A stretch of DNA of 64,000 bases. It comes from a virus. Both the position numbers and the translations under genes were made by a program. The number at the start of each line of letters is the position of its first letter. Position 1 is the first letter of the stretch. The notes under the pieces were generated by a model that worked only from the letters and a program-made list of their open reading frames with translations, was not told the origin of the DNA and did no database searches. The DNA is taken from positions 1 through 64,000 of the IMG/VR virus record IMGVR_UViG_3300019135_000009, one strand, 5' to 3'. Positions 35,372 to 43,254 of the stretch are shown here, piece after piece.

Positions 35372-35872
35372 TTACTTCTTAAGGAACTTTCCACTCCATT
35401 GAATATCTAAAGTAATTCCTTTATGCTTTTGAAGATTGTAGGCTCGAACGACTTGTCCTAGATAGTTTATGCCTCTATGCCTTGTGAAATTTTGTCTAAT
35501 TCCAATCTTTCTTTCCAGTCTTACTGCTTTCCAGCCTCCACTTAAAAGCATAATGGAATGACCTTTTGGATAACTCCTTGTGCCATTTTGTTTATCGAAA
35601 ACAGATTCGTGATACATTAAATCGTTTTCAAATGTCAATTCAATACCCCATTGATCTGGTGCGATCATTTTTACTTTGCCAAGTTTTATACCTCGTTCTG
35701 TATTATTTGTTCTTATGTATTTTTTAGGCTGATAACTTGACAAATATTTTCTCCACACTTTTACAGCAATTCGCTGTAATTTTCGTCCTTCAATTTCTAA
35801 AGCTCTAATAGCTTCCTGCTCTGTTTGAAAATAAAAATTACTCTTCTTCGTTTTCGGTAGATTGTTCGCCAT
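35372..35872 (-). CDS. Tail assembly-region protein, 166 aa
   Basis: Not assigned to a family. It starts 35 bases inside the preceding acidic gene, in the +1 frame, with a weak own site (CCAGAAG). The protein is strongly basic, with a helix (EAIRALEIEGRKLQRIAVKVWRKYL) followed by beta strands. A G/GT-type tail-chaperone pair normally uses a -1 shift; the relation here is +1, so coupled re-initiation is the simpler reading. Two genes upstream of the tape measure, it may help tail assembly. Confidence 0.6.
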   Translation of the reverse strand: MANNLPKTKKSNFYFQTEQEAIRALEIEGRKLQRIAVKVWRKYLSSYQPKKYIRTNNTERGIKLGKVKMIAPDQWGIELTFENDLMYHESVFDKQNGTRSYPKGHSIMLLSGGWKAVRLERKIGIRQNFTRHRGINYLGQVVRAYNLQKHKGITLDIQWSGKFLKK

Positions 35873-36368
35873 CTTCTGGAATCAACTCTTTTAGTTCATC
35901 ATTTTGGATTTGTTCATAAGCCTCTTGAGCTTCTTCATCCATTTTCTCGATATTCATTCTAATTTGATCAACTGTTTGAGTTAGTAACTCATATACTTTT
36001 GTTAATTGATCTTCTGGTAGTGCATTTAAGATATTCACTAAAAGATCAAGATCAATTAGCAACTCAAGAAAATCAAGTGCTTGATCAACATCATCTGGAA
36101 CTTCTAAACTCGTGAAATGTTTGATAATTAGAAGAGAAGTGTATGGAGTAGCCAATTCAAATACTTCTGGTCGATTTCTAATTGCATCATAAAATTTAAT
36201 TAGATCATCAAGAAGGTTTTGCTGTTTAGTTTTTCTGAAAATAACATCATAAGTGAGTGTGTAATTTTCATCCCCAACTGTAACAACAAACTCTTGAACG
36301 TCTTTTAATTTTTTTGCCTCTTTTTTAATTGCAGTTGTAGTTAATTTTCTAGATTCCTTTTTCGCCAT
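35838..36368 (-). CDS. Putative tail assembly chaperone, 176 aa, acidic
   Basis: ATG 36368 is chosen (AAGGGG 8 bases upstream); a longer frame from 36458 runs through the promoter region. The 176 residues begin MAKKESRKLTTTAIKKEAKKL, turn into an alpha-helical domain (IFRKTKQQNLLDDLIKFYDAI, then DVDQALDFLELLIDLDLL), and end in a very acidic tail (EDGEQSTENEEE). Size, helical content, acidic end and place between tail tube and tape measure match phage tail chaperones of Gram-positive siphophages. Overlap with the next gene by 35 bases supports a pair. Confidence 0.6.
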   Translation of the reverse strand: MAKKESRKLTTTAIKKEAKKLKDVQEFVVTVGDENYTLTYDVIFRKTKQQNLLDDLIKFYDAIRNRPEVFELATPYTSLLIIKHFTSLEVPDDVDQALDFLELLIDLDLLVNILNALPEDQLTKVYELLTQTVDQIRMNIEKMDEEAQEAYEQIQNDELKELIPEDGEQSTENEEE

Positions 36369-36388
36369 TTTAATTCCCCTTATATATT

Positions 36389-36404
36389 CATTATTAATTA
36401 GTTT
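36389..36404 (-). promoter_or_regulatory. Operator-like core upstream of the tail chaperone gene
   Basis: Exact AAACTAATTAATAATG on the minus strand, 21 bases ahead of the start codon. Flanking hexamers are poor, so it probably acts as an operator downstream of the stronger promoter at 36479-36507. Confidence 0.65.
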
Positions 36405-36451
36405 AATATAAATTTTATTTGTTTTGCCAAGAGATATCTTTTGAAAAACGC

Positions 36452-36480
36452 TTGACAAAACAAAATGACTATAGTAGAAT
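36452..36480 (+). promoter_or_regulatory. Rightward promoter overlapping the leftward tail promoter
   Basis: TTGACA at 36452-36457, 17-base spacer, TAGAAT at 36475-36480. Its transcript would run antisense toward the tail tube gene through the hairpin at 36531-36566. No rightward gene is present. Confidence 0.5.
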
Positions 36481-36507
36481 TATATATTTAATTTGATAAA
36501 ATGTCAA
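36479..36507 (-). promoter_or_regulatory. Leftward promoter for the tail chaperone/tape measure unit
   Basis: -35 TTGACA (36507-36502), 17-base spacer, perfect -10 TATAAT (36484-36479) on the minus strand. It lacks the operator-like spacer, but such a core lies 75 bases downstream. Its -10 overlaps that of the rightward promoter by two bases. Confidence 0.7.
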
Positions 36508-36530
36508 TTTTAACTCTTACGATAATCAAA

Positions 36531-36566
36531 AAAAGAAAGGGTAGGAACGTTATGTTCACTACCCTT
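36531..36566 (-). terminator. Terminator after the tail tube gene
   Basis: 8-bp arms AAGGGTAG/CTACCCTT with a 14-base loop; on the minus strand followed by TTCTTTTTTTG. It closes the head/neck/tail-tube transcript. A degenerate operator-like core (AAACCAACTAATAATG, 36583-36598) lies between the stop codon and this hairpin. Confidence 0.8.
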
Positions 36567-36602
36567 AATCTCATCAATACTTCATTATTAGTTGGTTTTG
36601 TA

Positions 36603-37349
36603 TTACAGACGAATAATGTCGTATAGACGTTGTGTACCAGCCTCAACAAGAACATCAAGGTTGAAGTCGAAAGTGGATACGTTTTCTACATCCATAGTTA
36701 GTGAGAATGTAGATTGTAATTTTGCTTTTGGAATGACGAATTGCATTTTTCTATCAATACCGCTTTCATCGCGAACGACAGTGTCTCCGACAACTTTATA
36801 AGTTGCAGGGAATGCGTTACCTGAGAAAGTTACTTGACTTGCTCCAGCAGAAGTTACTTCATACTCATAGAACACCATAACTTGTTGTCCTGCTGTTTGA
36901 CCAGTTGCAAAACTTACATCTTTATCAGTAACAGTGAAACCAGTGATTTCGTCTGTCATAATTCCGCCTTGAACTTTGAAAACAGTTACGCTATTTTCAA
37001 TTGGTGTTTCTTTAAGTGTAACTTTAGTAGCTGGATCAGTATCAGAAACGAGAGTAAGTGTTTCGCGTCCATATGCCTTGATTCCAGTTGTTTTAACTGT
37101 TTTACCAGCTAACATTCCCAAAGAGATATCTGACAAGAGGGCGTCCTGCATAGTCAAAGTAGCGGTACGACCGAAGTCCCAAGACATTAATTTGCTGTTA
37201 CCTTGTCCACCACGTGCTTCTGCACTTTCAGATTCATTTTCAATAGTAGATACTTTTAGTGTATCAAAGAAGATTGCAGGTTTGTTTGTGCTGATATCGT
37301 AGAAGATAACATTTGCAACCTCTTTAAGACCATAACGTGTGTTTAACAT
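36603..37349 (-). CDS. Major tail tube protein
   Basis: 248 residues; GGAGGAATTACATA precedes ATG 37349. The pattern is that of tube proteins: N-terminal LKEVANVIFYDISTNKPAIFFDTLKVSTIENES, an ARGGQGNSKLMSWDFGRTATLTMQDALLSD segment (the typical loop plus strand), a beta-sandwich middle domain (TVFKVQGGIMTDEITGFTVTDKDVSFA) and a C-terminal VENVSTFDFNLDVLVEAG. Placement between the neck genes and the tail chaperones, and a terminator directly after it, support a highly expressed structural gene. It polymerises around the tape measure. Confidence 0.8.
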   Translation of the reverse strand: MLNTRYGLKEVANVIFYDISTNKPAIFFDTLKVSTIENESESAEARGGQGNSKLMSWDFGRTATLTMQDALLSDISLGMLAGKTVKTTGIKAYGRETLTLVSDTDPATKVTLKETPIENSVTVFKVQGGIMTDEITGFTVTDKDVSFATGQTAGQQVMVFYEYEVTSAGASQVTFSGNAFPATYKVVGDTVVRDESGIDRKMQFVIPKAKLQSTFSLTMDVENVSTFDFNLDVLVEAGTQRLYDIIRL

Positions 37350-37394
37350 TATGTAATTCCTCCAATATTTTTATAATTTATGTGTCAAGTCAAT

Positions 37395-38270
37395 TTAAAT
37401 TTTGCTTGACCAATGCTTTAAATCTATTTTTTCTGCACCAGCCATCATAGCTCTGATACTGAAATCATAGTTATCAATTAATTCCAATCTTGCGTACTCA
37501 TCGTACAATTGATACAGAGTGTGATCCCAAACATTTAATTTATTAATCGAATTACTTTTAGTTGTGACAGCGCTTACAATGTCGGAAATGTTTATTTCTT
37601 CATCTTCTCCATAAGCCTTTTTCTGCTGTCGCTTTTTCTCTTCAACTTTTTCATTCAATTCTTTCATGCGTTCCATCAGTTTTCTGGTTTCTTCGTCAGC
37701 AGGGTTCATTTCGTCATTTTTAATTTTATCTGGCTTTTTAAGATAGTTTTGAAGTTTTACTACTTCGACTATATCGTCAAAATTATCTCGTGTGATAATT
37801 TTAATTTCGCTCTCGTCTAACTCTTCCAATCTATCCTCATCAGTAATAATTTCACCATTTTCGTCTTCAAAAAGAACACCATTTTTAACAAAGTCTACAG
37901 CAATAGCAGAATCACCTAAGACTCTAATATCGTCTGTTTTAAAAATCATCGCTAAGGCCACAAGTAAACCATCTAACATCTGTTCTCCGCCTAGTTTTAT
38001 GTAAAAGTCGAAGGTTTTTAATTTCGATTTTTCAGCTTCTAGGTATACTCTTTTCTCAATATCCAAGACGGACTTTATAAAATCATCAACGGTTAATGAT
38101 AACCATTGGAGATTTAACATATAATTTGAATATCCATAATCCTTTATTTCCTGTAGGGTGTATGGATGTATACACAAATTCCCTACATTTAAACAACCCT
38201 TACTCCCACTAAGAAGTTCTAGCATTAAATCTTCTTCTGGCATGTCTTTAAAATTTTTCATCCGCATCAT
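37395..38270 (-). CDS. Hypothetical late protein, 291 aa
   Basis: Not recognised. The start overlaps the stop of the upstream gene (ATGATG arrangement at 38270-38265), so translation is coupled. The N-terminal half (residues 20-130) is helical with CLNVGNLCIHPYTLQEIKDYGYSNY and a long YIKLGGEQMLDGLLVALAMIF helix; the C-terminal half is charged coiled coil (MERMKELNEKVEEKKRQQKKAY) with a final helical domain ending in AEKIDLKHWSSKI. Its place next to tail tube and neck genes suggests a tail or capsid accessory, in the manner of phage proteins that recruit chaperones. Role unknown. Confidence 0.65.
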   Translation of the reverse strand: MMRMKNFKDMPEEDLMLELLSGSKGCLNVGNLCIHPYTLQEIKDYGYSNYMLNLQWLSLTVDDFIKSVLDIEKRVYLEAEKSKLKTFDFYIKLGGEQMLDGLLVALAMIFKTDDIRVLGDSAIAVDFVKNGVLFEDENGEIITDEDRLEELDESEIKIITRDNFDDIVEVVKLQNYLKKPDKIKNDEMNPADEETRKLMERMKELNEKVEEKKRQQKKAYGEDEEINISDIVSAVTTKSNSINKLNVWDHTLYQLYDEYARLELIDNYDFSIRAMMAGAEKIDLKHWSSKI

Positions 38271-38773
38271 CTAGTTTCAACAGACATATAATTTGCAAAC
38301 AGCCTAATGGCATCAAAGTGAGTATTTATATAAAGGTGCTGATATCCTTCAAACTTCAATTTGACCAAAGAATTAATACTATTTCTTCCTACTAAATCTA
38401 CAACTCTTCCCGCAATATCATAAGGTCTAACAATGGATTCCTCTCCATTATTTATTAACCATAGTTGCTTAGAGACAATGATATCAATGTGCAGATCACA
38501 CTCAGCTATGGTCTCATTGGCATTAAATTCTCCTTGGTTGTAATAGACGCGAATGAAAGAGCCATCATTTTTAGTTGCTTCGGGGTCGAAAGGGTAGGGG
38601 AATATTTTAGCCTTACTGGAATCAGGTTTAATTAAATCTGCCATTTCAGGCTTTGGCAAGCTGAGATCATATGGGTTGTCAATGTCATACATTAGCAATC
38701 TGCCCAACATTTCATTTCTAGCCAATGTAACCATTATATTGACAACATTTTTTGACATTGTTTCTAACTTCAT
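38267..38773 (-). CDS. Putative tail terminator/neck protein, 168 aa
   Basis: 168 residues, starting one base after the stop of the preceding gene. The fold pattern (N-terminal helix, NGSFIRVYYNQGEFNANETIAECDLHIDIIVSK strand pair, then IVRPYDIAGRVVDLVGR helix and a VKLKFEGYQHLYINTHFDAIRLFANY ending) resembles tail-completion proteins of siphophages that cap the tube before joining. Order relative to the tail tube fits. No homologue is claimed; the assignment is by fold impression and position. Confidence 0.55.
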   Translation of the reverse strand: MKLETMSKNVVNIMVTLARNEMLGRLLMYDIDNPYDLSLPKPEMADLIKPDSSKAKIFPYPFDPEATKNDGSFIRVYYNQGEFNANETIAECDLHIDIIVSKQLWLINNGEESIVRPYDIAGRVVDLVGRNSINSLVKLKFEGYQHLYINTHFDAIRLFANYMSVETR

Positions 38774-39538
38774 TTACCAAATTCTACCTCCTTTACCCGT
38801 GTCAGGGTTGCCTCCAACTGGATCAATAGTAGAGGTGTCATGGTATTGATTAAAGGCGATATGATTTTCGAAATCATCTTCTTCTTTAATTGTGGTTACT
38901 TTAATTGTTAATTGGAGTATTCCATAAGCACCATTACTTGACTCTCTGATCATTGTGGTGTCATCAATACCGATAACTCTATACGCTTTCTTCCCGAATA
39001 CAAATCTTTGATCAAGATCAATTTGAAGTGTCTCTTCGCGTAACTCTACAAACACGAATAGTTGTCCAGTAGGGAGGGAAACATCATATTTATTAAACTC
39101 AATTTCATTTTTACTTTGCTTCGCTTTAGAACCTAAATCCATTGATGAGGCAATACAATCAAGTGAGATTAAATTGCCATTCCGATCAATCCATTTAAGT
39201 TTTCTATTGCATTCTTCAACCAAAACTTTCCCAGCATATTTATCAAAGACTAGCCAAGTTTTTTTATCGAATTTAACATACGTTCCAATATTTAACCCTT
39301 CACTCGATGGTCTGAATAAAATTTCCCTTAGAGTTCCAAGTCTTTCGACTTCAATAACTCTCGCGTCTATTTCTGTAAGATGAGGTTTTTCGACACTGAA
39401 AACTTCTAACACGCGGAAGGTAGGAGATTCATGAAATGTAGATTCAATGAGGGCATTAGTGTTATTTGAATACGCTTCTCCCAAATCTTTTCCATTGATA
39501 TCTATCCTGCGTTTATATCTATCAATATAATCGCTCAT
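38774..39538 (-). CDS. Putative head-tail connector/stopper protein, 254 aa
   Basis: 254 residues, beta-rich with several SH3-like strands (NIGTYVKFDKKTWLVFDKYAG, QLFVFVELREETLQIDLDQRFVFGKKAYRVIGID) in the manner of stopper/head-closure proteins. GAGGATGAA, shared with the stop codon of the upstream gene, serves as its ribosome binding site. A glycine-rich, disordered C-terminus (PVGGNPDTGKGGRIW) could dock to a partner. The neighbouring genes are small neck proteins, all coupled. Confidence 0.55.
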   Translation of the reverse strand: MSDYIDRYKRRIDINGKDLGEAYSNNTNALIESTFHESPTFRVLEVFSVEKPHLTEIDARVIEVERLGTLREILFRPSSEGLNIGTYVKFDKKTWLVFDKYAGKVLVEECNRKLKWIDRNGNLISLDCIASSMDLGSKAKQSKNEIEFNKYDVSLPTGQLFVFVELREETLQIDLDQRFVFGKKAYRVIGIDDTTMIRESSNGAYGILQLTIKVTTIKEEDDFENHIAFNQYHDTSTIDPVGGNPDTGKGGRIW

Positions 39539-39540
39539 GA

Positions 39541-39855
39541 TTATTCATCCTCTTCGAGTTTCCCAATCAAGTTTTTAACTATATTGATGGATTTAAATAC
39601 TTCTCTTTTTATTGTCTTTTTATTATCTCCTTTAGAGACAGTTCTTTTTGTAGACTCAAGCGTAGAAAGGAGGGCGATGTATTCATAACCATGCTTAACC
39701 GACACAGCATAATCAAGTCCATACAATTCAAATAACAAAGAGTCAATATAGATTTCAATACCTTCATTTTTCTCTTCATATAAGGGCAGTATTTTAAAAA
39801 TGCTGTTCACTAAATTGTTTAAATAAATTATTAATTTTGTATTGTTGTCAATCAT
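39541..39855 (-). CDS. Small neck-region protein, 104 aa
   Basis: Hypothetical. ATG 39855 overlaps the stop of the previous gene in an ATGA junction. It is alpha-helical with a conserved-looking EGIEIYIDSLLFELYGLDYAVSV core and charged tail. It forms a coupled set with the 139-residue gene upstream and the stopper-like gene downstream, so a head-tail joining role is likely by context only. Confidence 0.6.
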   Translation of the reverse strand: MIDNNTKLIIYLNNLVNSIFKILPLYEEKNEGIEIYIDSLLFELYGLDYAVSVKHGYEYIALLSTLESTKRTVSKGDNKKTIKREVFKSINIVKNLIGKLEEDE

Positions 39856-40268
39856 GTCATCTTCTCCTCATTTAAATCGAGGAAGGTGTATTCAGTGATC
39901 ATTTTGTTGACTTTTCTCTCTAAGTTGTCAAACAAAAGCCTAGTTTCACGTAACTGATTTGCCTGTGAATATATTTTGAAATCTTTATCACTTAGTGATT
40001 GCTTTAGATTTTCACTCGACAACAGGTGAGGCTTAATATGCTCTACCAACATCAAGCTAACGATAATCTCGACTTCAAAATTACTTAAATCAGATTGGAT
40101 AACTTCATCGATAACTGTTAAGTCTTTTTTGCATTTATGAAATTTTGCCCTAGCGGATTTATAGTACCTAAATAAATCTTCTTTAATTTCTTCTTCTGTC
40201 ATTTTGTATAACCGATAGTCAGCTATTTTTGACAGAAAAGAATCATATAATTCTGCAAGATTTGTCAT
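39852..40268 (-). CDS. Small neck-region protein, 138 aa
   Basis: Hypothetical. ATG 40268 is preferred because AGAGGG lies 8 bases upstream; a GTG at 40277 overlaps it. Mostly helical (LAELYDSFLSKIADYRLYKM, TVIDEVIQSDLSNFEVEIIVSLMLVEHIKPHL), the size and helix content of a head-tail adaptor (gp6/gp15 type). It overlaps the next gene by four bases. Confidence 0.6.
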   Translation of the reverse strand: MTNLAELYDSFLSKIADYRLYKMTEEEIKEDLFRYYKSARAKFHKCKKDLTVIDEVIQSDLSNFEVEIIVSLMLVEHIKPHLLSSENLKQSLSDKDFKIYSQANQLRETRLLFDNLERKVNKMITEYTFLDLNEEKMT

Positions 40269-40281
40269 GGTTAACACCCTC

Positions 40282-40920
40282 TTAAATTACATCTTGAAGT
40301 GGGGCATTATCCTCTAAAGAGATACCAAATTTAGTTTCAATTAACTCTTTTTTACGAATATCATAGAGTTTCTTTGTTTCAAAAAGTTCTCTAGCTTTTG
40401 AAATAAATGTATATTTCATAGCTTCTGGGAGAGAATTAATAAACTCTTCAAGTTCATATAAATCTTTTTCGAAAATGCCATTAATATTTTCAGGATAGAT
40501 GACATTCTGATATAGCTCTGTCAATCCAAATTGCTTCTGAACATCCTTATTTAGAATGATAAGATATCCTTCTTTAAATACTTTTGGAGCAAAGTTACTA
40601 ATCGCTAAAAGTTCTGAGTAAGGGAATTTGTCTCTTTGTCCAAATTGTGTGAATTTCCATACTCGATTATTTCTTCCTGATCGGTGCGTAAATGCACCAT
40701 TTGTGCCATTCATTACTTCAATCAAATCATTATCGTCAAATACAACTTCTTTTTCAATTTCCTTCTCTTTTGCTTCCTTAAGAGCTTCTGCATCTTTTAA
40801 CTCTTGATCAATTAAAGATTGAAGTTTTGCATTGGTTAGTTGACTAATATCCTCTTTTGAATACCCGAAATCATCTACTAAAATCTTAATCAAATCAGCT
40901 TTCTTCATTTGTTTAGCCAT
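40282..40920 (-). CDS. Capsid-adjacent protein with N-terminal HeH/SAP-like motif, 212 aa
   Basis: AAGGAG precedes ATG 40920. Residues 1-40 (MKKADLIKILVDDFGYSKEDISQL and following helix) look like a HeH/LEM or SAP-type helix-extension-helix found in phage proteins next to the major capsid gene. An acidic linker leads to a domain containing HRSGRNNRVWKFTQFGQRDKFPYSEL and a C-terminal helical part. It may be a head-completion or capsid-vertex protein. It lies directly downstream of the major capsid gene. Confidence 0.6.
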   Translation of the reverse strand: MAKQMKKADLIKILVDDFGYSKEDISQLTNAKLQSLIDQELKDAEALKEAKEKEIEKEVVFDDNDLIEVMNGTNGAFTHRSGRNNRVWKFTQFGQRDKFPYSELLAISNFAPKVFKEGYLIILNKDVQKQFGLTELYQNVIYPENINGIFEKDLYELEEFINSLPEAMKYTFISKARELFETKKLYDIRKKELIETKFGISLEDNAPLQDVI

Positions 40921-40947
40921 ATTTAATTTCTCCTTTTTCTCAATATA

Positions 40948-40997
40948 AATAATGCGGATACAGTTAATGAAACTATAACCGCATTATTAATTAGTTT
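40948..40997 (-). terminator. Hairpin after the major capsid gene, fused to an operator-like core
   Basis: Perfect 10-bp arms (AATAATGCGG/CCGCATTATT) with a 21-base loop. The 5' arm on the minus strand is the end of an exact AAACTAATTAATAATG core (40997-40982) whose first bases overlap the capsid stop codon. No -10 hexamer follows, so this is operator plus attenuator, not a promoter. Confidence 0.65.
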
Positions 40998-42009
40998 AGT
41001 TTGTAAATTTAACAAAACCGAATACTTTAGTACAAATAACAGCAATACCAAAGCGGTTAGCAACGAAATACTCTTGCATCATGTCAGAAGAAATTCCGCC
41101 ATTTTGTTCTTGGATAATTGCTTCACCTTCGTTAATAACTTTAACCATTTTATCTGGGTTTTGTGGAAGCAACAGAACAAAGTCGTTAGAGATTGCAAAT
41201 TTGTCCGTACCATATTCATGAGCTTGTTCAATTTCATAAAGTGGGATGCCTGCAATGTTTGCATAGTATCCTTTTGCATTTCTTTCATTGTTCAATTGTT
41301 CAGTAGTGTATTGTGGACTAAGCTTGCGAAGAGCGAGTTTAGTACCATAAACAGCTACTTTAGAGCCTGTACGAGCTTCAATGTGCATAGCCATTTCAAT
41401 TAGATCATTTTCTGTAAATGCTGATGTACCAGTAGAAGAGAAGGTGTTATGATATGTTGATCCGTATTGACCATAACTTCCCATAACTGCGTCAGCAATG
41501 CGCTGAGTAAGATCACGCTTAAATGATTCAGCAATACCGTTCATCATTTCCTGCCAGTCTACACGGCCAGCCAAGAAACGGTGGAAATCTTCACCGATTT
41601 TAATTGCATATGTATCAAGACTTACTGAGAACTCTTGACCATCACGTAATCTTTGTCTACGGATATTTCCGTTTCCGTCAGAGACTAGAGCTACACGGAA
41701 AATTTGATTTGCTGGAGTTTTAAATAGATTTGCGTCACCCCATGCAAGGTTTCGATACTCTGCAAAGCCGTCAAATTGATTTTTTAATCCTTCTTGAAGA
41801 GTTTCATTAATAATTTCCTCTAGAATCTCGAAAATTTCTGTTTTATGTCTGCGGAAAGTTTTACGATCAATTCTTCCATCTCCTTCAAGAGAGAACTCCA
41901 TCAGGTCTGCAAAAGCTTTACGCAGTGCATCATTTGCTTGATCTGCCGAAAAATTTTGTACTTTACCTTTAGCTAAATCGACAGCTAATTTCACAACTTC
42001 ATTGTGCAT
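40996..42009 (-). CDS. Major capsid protein
   Basis: 337 residues. The pattern fits an HK97-fold capsid: N-arm and spine-like segment (ALRKAFADLMEFSLEGDGRIDRKTFRRHKTEIFEILEEII), a central strand region (RNLAWGDANLFKTPANQIFRVALV), an A-domain with EARTGSKVAVYGTKLALRKLSP and a C-terminal QEYFVANRFGIAVICTKVFGFVKFTN strand. It follows the decoration-like and protease-scaffold genes and has a strong AAGGAGG at its start. Context is decisive; the fold call is by pattern. Confidence 0.82.
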   Translation of the reverse strand: MHNEVVKLAVDLAKGKVQNFSADQANDALRKAFADLMEFSLEGDGRIDRKTFRRHKTEIFEILEEIINETLQEGLKNQFDGFAEYRNLAWGDANLFKTPANQIFRVALVSDGNGNIRRQRLRDGQEFSVSLDTYAIKIGEDFHRFLAGRVDWQEMMNGIAESFKRDLTQRIADAVMGSYGQYGSTYHNTFSSTGTSAFTENDLIEMAMHIEARTGSKVAVYGTKLALRKLSPQYTTEQLNNERNAKGYYANIAGIPLYEIEQAHEYGTDKFAISNDFVLLLPQNPDKMVKVINEGEAIIQEQNGGISSDMMQEYFVANRFGIAVICTKVFGFVKFTN

Positions 42010-42057
42010 TATTTTTTCCTCCTTGGAACTTTTAAGTATAAGATTTTATGATTTAGA

Positions 42058-42570
42058 TTAATTACGAGATACTTGAACAGCAAATGAACCCATGTTTACA
42101 TCAAGCTCATTTCCACAGTCTTCAATAACTGTAAAGACTACTTTGGCCGCGTCCAAATCTGTTTCTTGTGCAGGTTTACCAATAAGACCATTTGCCTTAA
42201 CAATCAATTTATCATCAACTGCTACAGTCCCAGCAAAAAGGTCAGTGGTAAGAGTGATAATATCTCCATCGTATAAACGGTAAGCACGAGCGGCTTTCCC
42301 TTTTTGAATGCGGTAATCTGCAACTTTATACTTTCTCTCGTCATACATAACTTCACTGTTATGAACTAGAAGAACATCAAGAGATTTTTCTGCATCAGTT
42401 GCTAGTCTTGCTTTTTTTGTTTCACGCTCTCCTGGAATTAATCCTTCAACTACAACAAATACACCGTTAGTTGACTCAACTTCTTGTGTACCTTCGTTAT
42501 TATAAATTTTCACTGATTCTAAGTTACCATTGTAACCTGCCAACATTTTATCTTTACGAACAATAGGCAT
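42058..42570 (-). CDS. Capsid decoration/stabilisation-like protein, 170 aa
   Basis: ATG 42570 with AGGAGG upstream. A small beta-rich protein (LESVKIYNNEGTQEVESTNGVFVVVEGLIPGERE, DGDIITLTTDLFAGTVAVDDKLIVKANGLIG) whose spacing of strands and prolines resembles head decoration proteins. Placement between the protease-scaffold and major capsid genes is usual for such proteins. No active-site residues are seen. Confidence 0.6.
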   Translation of the reverse strand: MPIVRKDKMLAGYNGNLESVKIYNNEGTQEVESTNGVFVVVEGLIPGERETKKARLATDAEKSLDVLLVHNSEVMYDERKYKVADYRIQKGKAARAYRLYDGDIITLTTDLFAGTVAVDDKLIVKANGLIGKPAQETDLDAAKVVFTVIEDCGNELDVNMGSFAVQVSRN

Positions 42571-42606
42571 TATTTTTCCTCCTATAATTTTATTGTTTTT
42601 TCATTA

Positions 42607-43254
42607 TTAATTTGTATTGAAGTCATCGAACAACTCTCCATATGGATGAGAAGGGGAGTCTTCACGCTTTCTTTCTCCATTTAATAGAGGTAAGTGAATA
42701 CTGCTATTTGATTTTGTGGAAAAGTTCTTTTTATTTGCAAGTTTTCTTCCTAAGATTGCGTAACATTTTTCTTCAATTTCTTCAATTGAGAACTTATGAA
42801 TATCCAAGTCTTTAACATCACTTTCAGTGAGTTGAAAATCATTAAAAATCTTTTGGACTTTGGATTCATGCTCTGCTTTTTCAACTTTAAGTTTAAATTC
42901 TCTCAGTTTTTCTAGTTCTGTCTGTGCATCTGATAGTTCAGCTTTTAGATTGTCAATTTCATCTTCTAAAGACTTAACTTGAGCATTCTCCTTCTGATCA
43001 TTTTTAGGCTCTACATTTTCAGGCTCTTTCTGATCTTCATTTTCAGGCTGATCATCTTTTCCATCATTATCTTCTTCGCTAGAAGCGTCTTTTTGATCAT
43101 CTTTTGAATTATCCTCATCAGGTTTCTCAGTTTCTAAAACCTCTATAATTTTTGCTTCTAATTCATCTTCTGAAATTTCTTCGAAGTTAAGTCCCTTTTC
43201 GGTCAACTCCTCCATAGAAGTTGAATATTTTTCAAGCAATTTTTTTAAATCCAT
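42607..43254 (-). CDS. Nested scaffold protein from an internal start, 215 aa
   Basis: Inside the protease-scaffold gene, AAGGAGGT lies 7 bases ahead of an in-frame ATG at 43254 (protein MDLKKLLEKYSTSMEELTEKG...). This is the best Shine-Dalgarno-start pair in the late block and falls exactly at the boundary between protease and scaffold domains. The nested product of 215 residues would contain the acidic coiled coil and the C-terminal capsid-binding part, like lambda Nu3 within C. Inferred from sequence only. Confidence 0.6.
   Translation of the reverse strand: MDLKKLLEKYSTSMEELTEKGLNFEEISEDELEAKIIEVLETEKPDEDNSKDDQKDASSEEDNDGKDDQPENEDQKEPENVEPKNDQKENAQVKSLEDEIDNLKAELSDAQTELEKLREFKLKVEKAEHESKVQKIFNDFQLTESDVKDLDIHKFSIEEIEEKCYAILGRKLANKKNFSTKSNSSIHLPLLNGERKREDSPSHPYGELFDDFNTN

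Noticed and set aside
35838-35872. Classical -1 programmed frameshift between tail chaperone genes
   Set aside because: The downstream frame is +1 relative to the upstream one and no canonical slippery heptamer is present in the overlap.
37350-37394. Promoter in the gap before the tail tube gene
   Set aside because: TTGACT and TTGACA are present on the minus strand but no -10 hexamer lies at a suitable distance.
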